Shown: piece by piece, positions 24,310-38,400 of the stretch
How positions within the stretch are numbered: position 1 is the stretch's first letter
Layout: the number at the start of each line of letters is the position of its first letter
Source of the DNA: Echinometra lucunter
Lineage: Eukaryota > Echinodermata > Echinoidea > Camarodonta > Echinometridae
Direction: 5' to 3'
Assembly (NCBI GenBank): GCA_029962745.1
Contig: CM057170.1
Coordinates: forward strand, 20,683,922 to 20,747,921
Length of the DNA: 64,000 bases
The notes under the pieces: generated by a model
Told to the model about the DNA's origin: nothing
Database searches by the model: none
Seen by the model: only the letters and a program-made list of their open reading frames with translations
Position numbers and translations under genes: made by a program

Positions 24310-26698
24310 ATGTACATGTATGTGAGATCTGATACAGTAGTATGTATATAAAGTTTTGACTTTATTATTTTTTTTTTGTAGAACTGTTTTGCTGGGGGGG
24401 GGGGCGAATAGAATCGATAGACATACAGAAACATTGAATAAAAAAGTTTTAGTGATGTTGATAGAAAGTTGAATTACAGAAAAATGTATATTCTGGTCAT
24501 GCAATTACATTGTGATCATGAAATAAACTCTCTTCAAGCAACAGGAAAAAGTAGATCAGTTGTACATTAAAACAGGTATCATGTGTAGATTTCGGACTCG
24601 TCAAATTGATAAGAAATTGGCCTGCTTTCCCCGAAATGACACAAGCATTTCACGCATGAAATGAATAAATAGGACCACATGCTAGTCTAATGCCCCCCGA
24701 CCCCTCTGCTGCGGCCCTGTAGGCTAAATAATTTGGCTCTTGGTAAGGTCTGACAGTTCAAGCACCACACTACCTCCACTGAGGTGGGGATGTTAGAACA
24801 CAAATTGGACCACCCTAATTAATACACATTTGGACAATTCAGTTTACATTTCTAATTTGTGAAAACCTTTCTGACACTTCCTTCAACAGTTCAGTAAATC
24901 ATATCATCAATTAAAATGCAATATATATCAGTTTTGGATTTTACATAATTATTACAAACTTAACCATTCATGAACCTTGCATTACGTGTTAGTGGGTGAA
25001 AGGGGAAGGGGAATGGGAAAGAAAAAGGATTATTTAAATTTCGCTTGAGCTCAAGAAATGATTATTTCTTAAAGTCTTTTCAGTTCAAATGTCTTTTCAA
25101 ATGTTCTTTAAACAAAGGCCTTTTACTAATTGGGGGTTCTATTTGACTTGGCCCGTTCTCTGCTCCTCTGCTTGTTCTTCAACGGGCCATCACTCGGAGA
25201 TGGGACTTCTACTGCAGACTTTTTAAAATCCTTTGGTGCTATATGACACGAGGTTGCTTAATTATGTGTGCAGTCCAGTCGCCCAGCGTGTCGGCGATCA
25301 TGGCGATTCTCCATTCAGCTGAATGGTATCATTTCCCCACACAGATCACTCCTGGGTAAAGTCAGAACCTCGCAGTTTCCCTGGTGCTTATATAACTGCT
25401 AATAAATGTCATTACTCGGTCTTGTTGAAATGTAGGAGTGTTCACAAATTGATTAACGACCCAGCTTGGATCTCGGGGATGAATATTCAGACAAGTCAAA
25501 ATTCAAGTTTTCAGTTAATTCAGTTCTTTGTTGGCTTCCTACTATTTCCAAAATATACTCGAAGCATGCTGAAACTTCAGAAATTCTCCATTTTCCAGGA
25601 ACAAGACTGTAAATAATACTGTAGAGGGATCTTTAGGTGTCCATGGGGACAGCAATTAAATAAAGGGAGAGGAAAAGGGGATGGCAAATGCTCGGATGCC
25701 AGGGATGCAAGTGCGAGAGGGAAGGGAGGATTGGGGGGTTTTATACCAAATTAACAATTAGCCAAGTTGCCTACCTCGCATCTCGAGTCCAAAAGATTTC
25801 TTCTTATTTTTCCTTATTTTCCCATCCCATAATAGTTCTCATCTATCCCATAATACTTTTTGGACACCTGATCTGTATCCACTGTCAATAACTTGATGGA
25901 CAGGGCAAAACTTTTCTCCATTGGCCAAAACTTTACAAACAAAACCATAAAAATAGCATTTTGACAATATTCCAACATTGTTTTAACTTTCTGATTGGTC
26001 AAATAAAGGGGCAGGCCTCATACCATTCAGTGTGGGTCAGGTAAAAAGTTACACGGGGGCTCAGGGCGAATTCGCCCCTGAAATGCCAAAAAGACCCCCT
26101 GAAATTCTCATAGGGTCCAATGTTAACTGTAATACAATGTAGAAAATTTGGGACAGTGGGCTAAAAAAGTAGCCTTGGAAAAAAACAAAAAAAATTTTCC
26201 CTGGCGTGGGTATACTGGATTCACTCTTTCCACTGTTCTCGAGATACCAGTGACAGCTTAGCTATACAATGTGTCAATTCACCACCCACATACTGACACC
26301 TGCTATTATTCAAAATATCAACAAATACATAACTAAATTCGATCAAAAATAAATCCCTTGTCAAGAGCAGTTTTAAAATTCTCAAACTGGCTCGACCTGT
26401 CTCTCCATTCTTTTTCCCTTTTTGGTCCCTTAAACCCATATAGCTATCTAGAATCCCATTTGTTTATCAGACCACTATTCCTTAGGACTCATATACCCTT
26501 CAAACTGGCTATTTCAAGATCAAACACGGCTCGGTGCGTTCACACTCTACCTTAAATCTCACTATGCTACACTAGTTTGGTATGAATACTCGGCCTAAAC
26601 GCTTAAGTGGTTTTTGTTTTGTGTTTTCTGTTGTATGGAATATGAGAGCGTTTGAAGAGCATTTCTTCTCAGGAACCTTTCTACCGTAATATCCTCCC
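24310..26698. other. Non-coding sequence upstream of IKK
   Basis: No credible coding exon is visible. The upstream non-coding exon and promoter of the IKK gene should lie in this stretch or further left, but I cannot place them from sequence alone. A G-run lies at about 24395. Confidence 0.4.
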
Positions 26699-26701
26699 TA
26701 A

Positions 26702-26949
26702 AGGCGTGATCACACATCGCGGATTTAGACGGCAGTTGACGGTGGTTTGAGAACCGCCGTCAACCATGTCAAAGCGGTGGTGGAACTCTTTAAACATGTT
26801 TTGAATAGTTTTCAGCATCAGGGTTCATGGCGGATGAGTGACGGATGACTTGGGTTTGTGTACGGTGTTAACACTCTGTTTGGCGGTTCACGACGAATTG
26901 CTGAGCCGCTGTGAACCGCCGTCTCAATTCATGATGTGTGATTGTTCCT
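26702..26949. mobile_element. Harbinger-like MITE, 248 bp
   Basis: The termini AGGCGTGATCACACATC and the inverse of GATGTGTGATTGTTCCT form imperfect inverted repeats. Both sides are flanked by TAA (26699-26701 and 26950-26952), the 3-bp target type of PIF/Harbinger elements. The interior has palindromic ACGGCGGTT/AACCGCCGT motifs. It lies about 240 bases upstream of the first coding exon. Confidence 0.75.
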
Positions 26950-27164
26950 TAAGCGATATAGAAATGATGAGAAGAAAAAGCTCACAAATTGTGTTTACCA
27001 GTTCAACCGTTTACAGAGCTTGAGCTACTCTGTAATAAGCAAGCCTAACAAGTTACATGTGTATGTGTAGACTGTAAAGTTGTAAACATTGTAAAACTTG
27101 CAATCTTTCCATTAGTATTTCTGAAGTGAGCATCTTTTCCCATTTTCTTGTAGCATTTTTCCAG

Positions 27165-27187
27165 GGTCATCATTATTCTAGACCAAG
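27165..27187 (+). other. IKBKB/CHUK: IKK 5' UTR portion of first coding exon
   Basis: A pyrimidine-rich acceptor (CATTTTTCCAG) ends at 27164, and 23 bases of leader precede the ATG. This implies at least one non-coding exon upstream. The start context is CCAAGATGC. Confidence 0.65.
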
Positions 27188-27274
27188 ATGCCGTTCACAA
27201 GCGGCAACAAGTGGATATACAAGAAGCTTCTTGGGTCTGGATCCTTTGGAGAAGTCATACTCTATCAACTTGGT
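27188..27274 (+). CDS. IKBKB/CHUK: IKK exon 1 (residues 1-29)
   Basis: The exon starts at ATG and ends in phase 0 before the donor GTGAGT. It encodes the N-terminus and the glycine-rich loop LGSGSFGEV that binds ATP phosphates. The in-frame extension past the donor soon departs from kinase sequence. Confidence 0.93.
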
Positions 27275-27967
27275 GTGAGTGGATTTTGATTACATATTAC
27301 AGCCCCACCTCGTTTTTACTGGTCCCACTTTAATATGGATCTCTCTTTTAATTGGACGCGATCTCGTGGTGTACATGTACATAAAGTATGTACACTGTTC
27401 TCTGAAAATACCATGCAAGTATTGCTCAAAACTCAGTAAAAAAACCAATGGTCATTGTGCCATGTGCACTGTAAATAATAACTATCAGTGGCACACATGT
27501 CTGTCATGTGCGCAAACATAGAGTACTGTAAATATGAAGCTTTCTCATCTTTATACCTTACCGAAAACTAGTACTGAAGCAACCAAATATACAGCTGAAT
27601 CACTTATCCAGAATAGTTCTGGTCCTGATTTGGCCAGATAAATGAGGATTTTTCTTTATTCCCTGCTGTTTGTTTGGTAGGGATACAAAATACCAGTAAG
27701 AAAGAAACTACCTGAAAATCTGTATTATGAAAGTTCACTTATTTACCTGCAGTTGATTTATCAATTTTTGTTTTTCCAAGGTTAAGTTTGTCAGTCACTT
27801 TAAGACAAAAAAGGAACACAATAGAGTTTTTATCAAGGTCTTGAGCTGAGAAATGGAGAAAGTCTTTTTGGGAAGTTACTTTTAAAACAATTTAGAGCAT
27901 TATCATTATCATACATCTGATACTTGATATGTGAAAAATAGAATAATAATAATAATAATGATAATGA

Positions 27968-28029
<62 letters not shown>

Positions 28030-31000
28030 TAAATGCAACTTTTATAGTGCCAAGCTCAAGGCACAGAAAGGTTTGTGATAATGGTTCAGTTTCCATTTAT
28101 TATTCTTTAGGATTCTCTACAATGTCATGTAGGAACATTTATATTTTTAAAAAGGGATGGCAGGACATACTGGGGTGGGGATGCAGTGTATGAGTACATT
28201 TCCATGTGCAACAACAATTACCGTACTTATATTTGAACTCTGAAATCAGTATTAGGGAGTTTTGCCAAGGGTAAAGCATTTGTAGTCTCAAGATTTTGTG
28301 ACTTCACAATATTGTTGACTTGAAAATCTGTGTTTCTCAGACAGTTGTCAGGAAGTATTTCTCAAATTACTTTAGCAGTAACTTTGGCAGGAAATGAATT
28401 TCTGGTAGAAACATATACTGAGTCAAAATGTTACGATATAAAGTGTTATTGATTACCTTTTCTTTGCAGTAGTAGTAATACCTGTTTTCTCCATATTGGG
28501 ACATTACTTTTCTAGCTAGTCATTCTGGTGTGCTTCCAGAATTATGACTGAAACCAAGATTTCTATTATTACACAAGTATAGTTTAACCTTCTTTATCCA
28601 GCCACAGTGGAACTGTCATTAATCCAGATAAGTGATTTGGCCTGTATGAGATCTACTTGAATACAGGATTTTATAGTTAAACACCATGCATGTGACAGCT
28701 TCATATTCATTAAAGAATAAGTATGTTTTGTGCATGTGGTAGGTGTGTGTGGTCATGAAAGTCATTATGTGCTGAGCATGTGACACAAAAAGACTTGGTT
28801 TTGAGCAAGTTTTGAGCAAGGTTTTGCATGGTGGAACTGAGTAACAAAACAGCCTACATGCACTACAAGATCACATTCTGTTGACCGAGAGATCCTATAT
28901 GTGCCCCCCCCCCCTATAAACAAGGTCAGACAGTACATGATTGTAACATCATGTATGTACTTGAGGGAGCATTGACCTATACTATCTAGTTTCTATTGTG
29001 TCTCCATTGCTTGCATGTGGTCACTAATAACCGCTGGTGATAACCACTAGAGATAATGGTTAATTGTGGGAGCATAAATGAAACTTGTTCACTATAGCCT
29101 TGTGCTTTTCCACGTGTATAAAAAATAATTGTGTCACATGCATGTTTGTTGATGTTCTTGTCTTGTCTGGCACTGTGCAGAAATGCCATGTACATATATA
29201 GCCGTACAGGCCGTCATCCAGTTGCTTAATATGCATTTAAAGGAGAATGAAACCCAGGCATCAGTGTGCTCTTAGTGAATTGAGATAACCAAGAAGAGTA
29301 AACAGTGAAAGTTTGAGCAAAATCGGACAATCTGCTCAAGAGTTATGAATTTTGAAAGTTTCAGTAAATCCCTGTTATGGGGATCCTTGAGTTGGCAACT
29401 TTGCCAGCATCTGTGATGTCATCGTGGACAACTCTCCATTTATTTTATGCATAAATTTTCAAAAAGTCAGGAAAAAGTCAAGTCAGGAATCAGCATAATT
29501 CTTCCCAAAATGCTTGCAAGATTGATGTAGCCATGTCATACTCACACAGTAAATCAAACAAATTTTTATGTTTCTTGAAAATAAAGAAAATGTGAAATTC
29601 TGTTTACAAAATGAATGGAGAGTTTGTCCACGATGACATCACAGATGCTGGCAAAGTTGCCAACTCAAGGATCCCATAATAAGGATTTACTTAAACTTTG
29701 AAAGTTCATAACTCTTGAGCAGATTGTCTGATTTTCCTCAAAATTTTCAATGTTTACTCTACTTGTTCTTCTTCATTCACTGGAAGCACACTGATGTCTG
29801 GGTTGCATTCTCCTTTAAGGTTTGCTGTCTACAGTATCATGTGCTTAAATGTCGCCACATAAGGGGCATTTTTTTGTAGCTGGAAGAAGTGCATTCCACT
29901 CTACTATTGTCCGAGGGTAGAGGGAGTATTTGTAGCAGTATTTATTGGCCCTAATGATATTATATTCTAATCGTTGTCATTGTCTAGTTTTCGTCTTTCA
30001 TGAAGATTTCTCCATGGTACGATTACATGTACATGTAATATTAGATAGGGTTAAGTTATGTGTTTCGTTGAGAGTCACAAGACTTCCTTTTGCTCTCCTT
30101 TCCTGCTAGGTTTCCCATTCAAGGTTGTGTAACATTTTTCTTTGAAATGAAATGAAAAATTTCCAGTTGACATTATTGATAATTAGAATGAAAAAAAAAG
30201 AAAGAATTTGACATGCTCATGTGCAGTAAAAAGACATTGGTTTTTAGAATATCGAAGTTAAAGTTTTGCTGAATTGCAAAATAAAAGCTTTTGTTATACT
30301 TTGGACAGAAGTTGTTGTGATTAAAAAAAAAAAATTCTTGCTTCAAATGATCAAATTAAATGGGTCAGCCTGTCAGTAACAAAAAAAAAATAAAAATGTT
30401 TAGGTACTACATATATATGGCTATTGATTAGACAAAATTAGGGGTTAAAATTATTTAAAGGCCTATGTGATAGTTAAGCTTGGGTTGACTTCCTTGCTCG
30501 TACTTTGATATCAATGCATGGACTAGTTACAAGACCCTGTTGAATCTATTCACCGTAGACAGCTATTTTGATATTTGCGATACAGATTTTTTCAGAAGTA
30601 GTATGTGAGCTGCTATTTTGTACAGTATCCTTGGCATGGATGATGGAACCACAGGCATGTATTGTCAAATATCTTTGGTTGTATGCCCCTTCTAAATGCA
30701 GGGATATGCATAATATACATGTACCTCATTTTTCCAGAAATTCATAGTCTTAAATAATGTAAATGTACTCTACTACGATGAATATTGAAGGATAAATGTA
30801 ACATATATATTTTCTTCACTGTAGGATACACCAGAACACATAGCACTCAAGAAGTGTAAAAATACTCTACAGAATGGAAACCTGAAGCGATGGTGCGATG
30901 AAGTAAAATTCATGAGCGAACTCCAACATTCCAACATTGTCCAGGGGCGTCCAGTGCCCCCTGAGCTGGAAGCCAAACCCCCTGAGCCCCCGTGCCTGGC

Positions 31001-32457
31001 CATGGAGTTCTGCTCCCGAGGGGATCTACGCAAGGTCAGTAGTGCACATCCTCTTGTGTTCATTGACTATCTAGTTATCATGAGTTGTGTGTTGCCTTTA
31101 GCTTTAGATTTACCACTAGAAGTGTAATGAATGTACATTGGTATGCAATTTGTATTTGAAGAATTTTATTGTAAAAATGGGTTAAGCTCCATTTTGGAAA
31201 TTTTGAAGTCAGAAATCATTGTGTCATGCAAAATCATGCCTTGCAAATGTTACCTACATGTAATTAGTTATATATAAAGGAATCATTTTGAGGGTTGTGA
31301 TTAAAAAGTATCACAAGATTTCTCATTATTTTTGTTATATTTTAGCTTAAAATGCAAATTTCTCAAATTGACAATAAAAGTTTTTGTGATGAAACTCTTC
31401 ACATTTTGTTTTATGGTCGAGAGTCCTAACGCTTTACGGGTCCTAAAGCTATGCACCCTGTAAATACGCGCAATGCGACATGTTCAGTGTGTCAAACTTC
31501 TGATGTGACCGAGTAACAAGATTATCATCAAGGTTTGCCCAAAAGAATCATTAATTTTTTCCTTAATTCATTGTAATATCATGATCATTTAGAAATTGGG
31601 ATAAAATTCACACCAGTCATTTTCAAAATCAAGATTTTCATTCACTTATTACATGTGCGTAGCTTTAGGACCCCTTCATTTTGCCAAACAAAATTTGACA
31701 CTGGCATTGATATTGACATGAAAATATGCATTATTGACATAAAGTTAATATTGAACAGTTAACTTTATGATATGTGGAACCAAGATATATTACAGAAGTT
31801 AGCACAAACCAGTGATTTTGTGACTTTTAGCTGCTGAAAACAAAGTATGTAGTTTTAGGTCCCCCATCATAGCATGGCAGTAAGATTTCAATGTCAGATC
31901 AATTTTGTGTGTGTGGTTGCAATAACTTCAATTACTCCTATGTAATTTCTTCTTCTGATGAGAAAAACATTTATGTGTGCTTCTTTTTTTTTTCCAGAAA
32001 CTGTCTGAGCTACAGAACATGTGCGGTCTTCCAGAAGCAGAAATTTTATTGCTTGCCAAGCATATCGCCTCAGCCATGGAATACCTTCACAAGTTGGGCA
32101 TCATTCACAGAGATATCAAGCCAGAGAATATTATGGTACAGGACAGTATGGGAAAGGTAAGGGTCTCAATTGAGATGACTTTTGAGGTTCGTACACAGAT
32201 CAGATTAATATTAATTACTTTTGCCTTGAAAAGATATGTTGCAACTACAAAGTGTGACCACATTTTCCATAATCTCATTTAGATTATGGCAAAAAATGCA
32301 CTTTGCAATAAAAAAGTTTGTAAGCAATAGTAATGTTAATCTACATCTGCATATTTCACCATTAGCCGATGCGATTTATGATGATTGAGAATCCCATTTG
32401 GCTTGCCATATTCAAGTCATTCATAAAGTCCTTCGTAACTTCACGAACAGCTTTATG

Positions 32458-32488
<31 letters not shown>

Positions 32489-35400
32489 GATTTAATAGTT
32501 CCTTTTACTGTAGTATGTCTTTACACATTGTGTATCTGTATATCTGTAATTATGTGACATGACTTTTGGTTGTAAATGATGAAATTCAATCAAATCCATT
32601 ACATTGATTTATGACAAAGATACAGAGTTATCAAGTGCATAGCCCTTGGTTAAACTTTGTGTATAGACACATTCAATTTCAGAACACTGTAGTTTATGTC
32701 AGCCATAGGTGGGGGGGGGGGGGTTTCCAAAAAAGAAAAAAAGATGATTCATTGGGTTATGCAATGAGTCAGGTGCATTGAGATGTTAGTGCTTTTGTTA
32801 GGCATGCTTGAAGCCCCCCCCATTTAAACATTAGCATGAAAAACAGCACCCACACTGAACAGATGTATACATTTTTGGCTATTATCACACGCATAACCCT
32901 TTATTTCCACTTCCTCGATCTCTTTTAGAACACTTTCAAGCTGACAGACCTAGGATTTGCCAAAGACAGTAAACACCAACCTGCCACATCGTTTGTAGGA
33001 ACCAAGGAGTATATGGTAGGTACTTTAACCCCTTGGCTACTGGAACCAGGGCTGCGTTTCAGTAAAGCCCCATTTTGGGGGGAAATATTTTATTGATTCC
33101 CCATTTTTGACCGTGGAATTTAGCTTTTTAGATGGATATTGGGAGGTGACATTTTGAACATACTTTTGGTAAGTGACAGTTTCTGTGTGTTGTGATTTGT
33201 CTTTTGTGTGTGTGTGCTGTGGCTATAGAATTTGCTGGCGTGCAGTCAAATCTTGGCAGTGGTCGGATGATAGGCACATTACTCCGTCCATGTAAAATTG
33301 ATGCTTCATCGGAGTGTGTTCCATAGAGATCCCCTTTTATTCCTGAAAAATATGGTAATTGTTACTGACAACTATCCTTTGGGGTTGGCATGTACATTAG
33401 GACCGGCCAAGCTGCCCATTGCTACGCACTGACTTGTTCTTTTCCCATTATAGTAATATACACCCTGAACTAAATTCTCATTTTTTTTATTGTGTGATAA
33501 CTGAGATTTCTGAACCAAAGTCTGTGACATTCTTACATGCTTCTTTTTGTATGTTTTCATTGTCGCAGGCACCAGAATTATACTCAGAAAAGGAGTACAC
33601 CAAGACGGCTGATTACTGGAGCTTTGGGACCGTGCTTTCTGAAGTGATTACGGGTAACAGGCCATTCATGCTGTCTGTTCTACCTCTTGTCAAATGGTAA
33701 GTCCTGGTAAACACCCTGTTCTTTCTAACAAGGGTATGTTCTATTAATCCTGTAGAGGTGTTGTGGTCCAGTGGATAAGTTTCCGGACTTTGGACCACAA
33801 GGTACTGGGTTCGAATCCCTGCCTCGCCATTAATGTCCTTTGGCAAGATAGGAATCTACATTTGCCACTCTCCAACCAGGTACTAAGTGGGTACACGGCC
33901 GGTAGCAAGCAAAAGTCATTGTGATTTGTTTAGCATTGTGAGCCCCTGTAAAATGGAAGCTGGCTGGTATGCTCCCTCGGGAGTGGAGAAGGTGCATACA
34001 TTGTGTGCGGGCAAGCCTGAAGCCAATGACTGGGGTAATGATATTTCTGTAAAGCACTAATAGAGACATCGTAGATATGTATTAGGCACTATGAAAATCC
34101 ATAATATCGTAATTATTATTATTATTATTTTTTCATTATACTGCCCGACAGTCTGTAGTGAATTTTAAGCCTGCAGATATGACAATTCTCCATATCGCAA
34201 ATACAAGATTCAGCAGTAGAGGGCAACATTTCCCGCATACTGCACAGGTGGAGGTGCTGTGGTCGAGTGGTCTAAGGCGCTTGACTTGAGACGCGAGGGT
34301 CTGTGGTTCGATCCCCGTGGTACTGCACTTATGCCCTTGAGCAAGGCATTGTATTTACATTGCTCTTTTATCCTACATCAAATAAATGAAAATGCTATAG
34401 GCATTATTGATACCAACGTGTGCACATGTTTTTATTTTAAAAAATAAAGGAAAAAAAGTCAGCACTTGTGCAGATACAAATCCAGTACCGATGATTTGAC
34501 AAGACTTCTTCCAGCTTCCATAGATAATTTACAGCCAGGTTAACAAATCCCTCATTTGACGAAAGTGTTGTTCAGGTTTCGTAAACTCTCCTGATGATTC
34601 TATTAGATCCATGCAGGTAGCATCAGAATTCGTTGCTTGTATTTTCTAGGCTCAAAAACTGTGATTTTTATGGGACTCGTTAAGACTCGACCCATTTGTA
34701 CGGAAACCGGAAGTGCCTTTGTCAGCGCTGAGTGTGGGAAATATCGCCCTCTGCTGTTGAATATCGTATTTGTGATATGGAGAATTCAGAGGCCTAGAGT
34801 CTTGATATGTGGTATGTAAATTTTTTAATGTGATTTTCTTCTAGGCATGAAATTATAGCCAAGAAGGAGAACAAAGACATTGGATACTATGAAGATAGCA
34901 ATGGTAAGTGCAATCAGGGCCCCATTTCATAAAACTTGTTATCAATAAGAAGTTGTAATAACTGTTATAAGCTACTGAAATCCTTGCAACTGATTGGCTG
35001 AGAGAAAATTTGTCATAGAAATGTGGCAGTTGTTACTGATAACAAGTTTTATGAAATGGGGCCCAGAGCTCTTTATCCTAATTCATTCCTACAAACTATT
35101 TATGTTAAAAAAGTTTTTGAAGCTTTGTTACTGCTCACCTCCTTATTTGGTTCATTTGTATAAAAAACAACCAAAAACTACATGTATATTTTTCCAGCAA
35201 TTATTTTTTTCGCATTTTCTTCTTCTTCTTTTTTTCCTCTTTTTGAGCTACTTGATCAGGATGACACATGTTCCTTATAACATTGCAATGACTACAAAAG
35301 ATGATGACTGGGGCTTTGTGTGTTTTTATATTGTAAAATATAAATCACTATAACACTTCAAATGTTTGTACAAGGGTCATTTAAGTAACTGATTACTCAT

Positions 35401-38400
35401 GAAATTTCATGAAATCTCATTTTTCTCCTCTCTTTCTTTTTTTAATTCATCCATCCTATCCTTAGTTTAGGTATTCGTTCTGTGTTTTCTTGTTTAATTC
35501 TAATTTAATGTATATTTTTAGGGAATCATCTCTGACAAGCCTACATTGGCTTTTTATGATTCCCCCACTTCTTATTGGTAATCATTTGTGAAACATGCAT
35601 TGTATATATATTTTGATGTTTTTAAGAGAGTGAAATAAATGAAATGAAATGAAATATATGTAAAATTTGAATTCTGTTTGATGTTGATTTCAGGACATAT
35701 GAACTATGCAAAGGAATTACCTGAACCCCACCAGTTGTGCCAGTGAGTCTGAGAAAAGCATTCTCTTCTTTCATTGTTGTAAAAGAGTGTCATTTCTAGG
35801 AAAAGTGGAAATTCACGCTCAGTGTTGGTGTTAATTGTTAGTGTTTATTTTGCTGCGAAATCATGATCTTATACTGCCCTGCTAGGAATAACGGAATAAG
35901 AAATGAGAATAATTGGAGCACCATGATTCTAAATCAAGATAGAAAGTACAGTATATAGAAAGGCTGAAGGCATATAGTTACAGAAATACAAGCAGGCAAT
36001 AATATAAAGAAATGTTTTTTTTGCACTTATACAAGTAACATTTTATGTTCATATTTTGAATGTACAGTGTAGTATAACAAAATGGAACTGGTCAACATAC
36101 AGACCAAACTTTGTTACAGTGATAGGAACACTTAAAGGGGGTACCCAATGCTGAAACAATGTTAGTTCATTTAAAAGAGCATGATTTCATTAGCAGAAAA
36201 TCATCTGCCTGAATCTTTTTTTAAAGTCGTGTTGCCAAGGAAACCCCCAAATATGGTAAGATTTCAGGATATTTTTGACCCCTCAGCTGTGACCCAGTTT
36301 CGGCTGGGTACCCACTTTGACGTCAAAATGACGTCAAAGTGGGTACCTTGTCGCGCAATTCTAGCAAAATGCGCGTATAATACAAATGTACAGTCTAGTG
36401 CGCAGCACAACTGCAATGCGTGAAGCTGGGTACCCACTTTTACGTTATACTCATACTCACATTTTTGGTCAAATCTTGACTTTTTATGAGAAAATTAGCC
36501 AAAATGCATTGATTTCGATTGAAAATCATCAAATTTTTAATGTTATTCTTCTTAGAATTCAATTCTCTATCATATATCTTTTTTTATTTTTTTACCATTG
36601 TGTAATCACTTTAAAACTACATGCGTACAGATTCTGTTTAGAGTTACTTTCTAATGACCAGGGCCCTGTTTCATAAAACTTGTTATCAATAACATTGGCA
36701 ATAACTAATACAAGCTACTGAAATCCTTGCATCTGATTGGCTGAGGGCAAAGTTTTCATAGAAATGTGGCAGTTGTTACTGATAGCAAGTTTTATGAAAC
36801 AGGGCCCAGCACGAACACGTGATATTCTCTATCATGAACATCTCCAATATACCTGCTTGAATAACTCTCTTAGTTGTTATTTGTTGTTTCAGACCAATGA
36901 GGGAAAGCTTTGAGAAGCTACTTGTCCTGTTGCTAAATCGGGACCCCAAATCCAGAGGAGGACCTGTGAAAGATGGCAGACCCATCTTCTATCAATGGTT
37001 TGAATATCTCGTAGTTTGTAAGGTATGGTGTCATCAACGAATCTTATGCGATGAAAAATAAAATGACCATTGTTTGTGCTAATCACATCATTTAAAGTTC
37101 ACATACAGTTTTGGTAGCAAAAAGGAAATTAGCATGAAAACTGGATGAATATAGTCTCACATCTTCTGCTTGCATATAAAGATATATGATTGGTTTGTAG
37201 TCACACTGTCAGGACTCTTGACTCATCAAATATACTGTTCCTGAACCCCTATTTATACTGCAGTTTGAAACTCTTGCTTTTATATTTTTAAATGAAATTG
37301 TACTAAAGCCAAGGGCCTCATGCTGCTTCTTTTTCTTTCTTGTAGGTAAATGCTTTTATCATCTTGCTTAATGTTTGTAATTGCTTTTTGCGTTTATGTT
37401 GATGACTTTACCGATTTTTAGGTATCTGTAATATGTATATGTGTATCATACATGATAGCAAAACAAATTTCTGTTGATGTGGACGTTTAAGACATTGAAT
37501 TGAATGTGTGTGATCATGTAATATTTCATTAATGATTTCTGGTAATTTTTAGAGTAATTTTCTGAAAGGAATGCAACGTAACAGAATTTTTTCCTGGGGG
37601 GGGCAAGACACATACAAATTTTCGAAGAAGCTCAGAAGTGAGGGAGCGAGACGACTGAGCTGGTCACAAAGGCGCTTTTGCATTTTTAAAAGTGAAATTG
37701 AACGATTTGCTGCACACTTTTCATGGATTTTGTGAAAATTTTCAGCAAAGAAATGTAAGTTTTCAATTTTTTTTTTTTTTTTTTATTTGGGGGGGGGGGG
37801 GTGGGTGGGATGCAACTGCCCCACACTGCGTACGGCCATGGCGAGGACCCCTGTAGGCTGACTGCCCCCTACACAATGATTACAGCATTTCATTATTATA
37901 TAGGCCTTCTGAAAGGAGGTGGGTTTGCAATATTGCACCCTTAAAGATATATAGGCCTTCTGACAGGGGGGTTACAATATAGCACCCCCCCCCCCCCTTT
38001 CAGAAGGCCGAAATATCTATTTATATATACACACATACACTATCATATTGTGCTTAAAAGTTGATTTATGTAAATTACCTGAAAAGATTAATTTCTTTTA
38101 CATGTACATGTATTTACAATGTAACCTCAGTGTGGAAGAATGCATGTAACATGAGACTTGCCAACATTGTACCAACACAAATGTCAGTACATGGGGCAAC
38201 AGTGAATTTTCAAAGCAAATTGTGTTAAGTTTTTAAAGGTGAAGAAATAGAATATCTTTGGTTTTAGTATATTTTGTAAACATTATAGTGACAATTAACA
38301 TACTTCAATATCAAGTTCGATGAATTTGCGCCCGGGGGGTAAAAATCAAGGTCAAAGTAAAAGTCAAGAGGTCATGACCTTTTAGATTGCGTCAGCACCG

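Noticed and set aside
33755..33829. Functional tRNA gene
   Set aside because: The A and B boxes are good, but the acceptor stem pairs poorly and a SINE body with ATT tail follows.
34251..34330. Functional tRNA-Leu or tRNA-Ser gene
   Set aside because: It is tRNA-like, but joined to a non-tRNA body and nested in a repeat; a SINE is the simpler reading.
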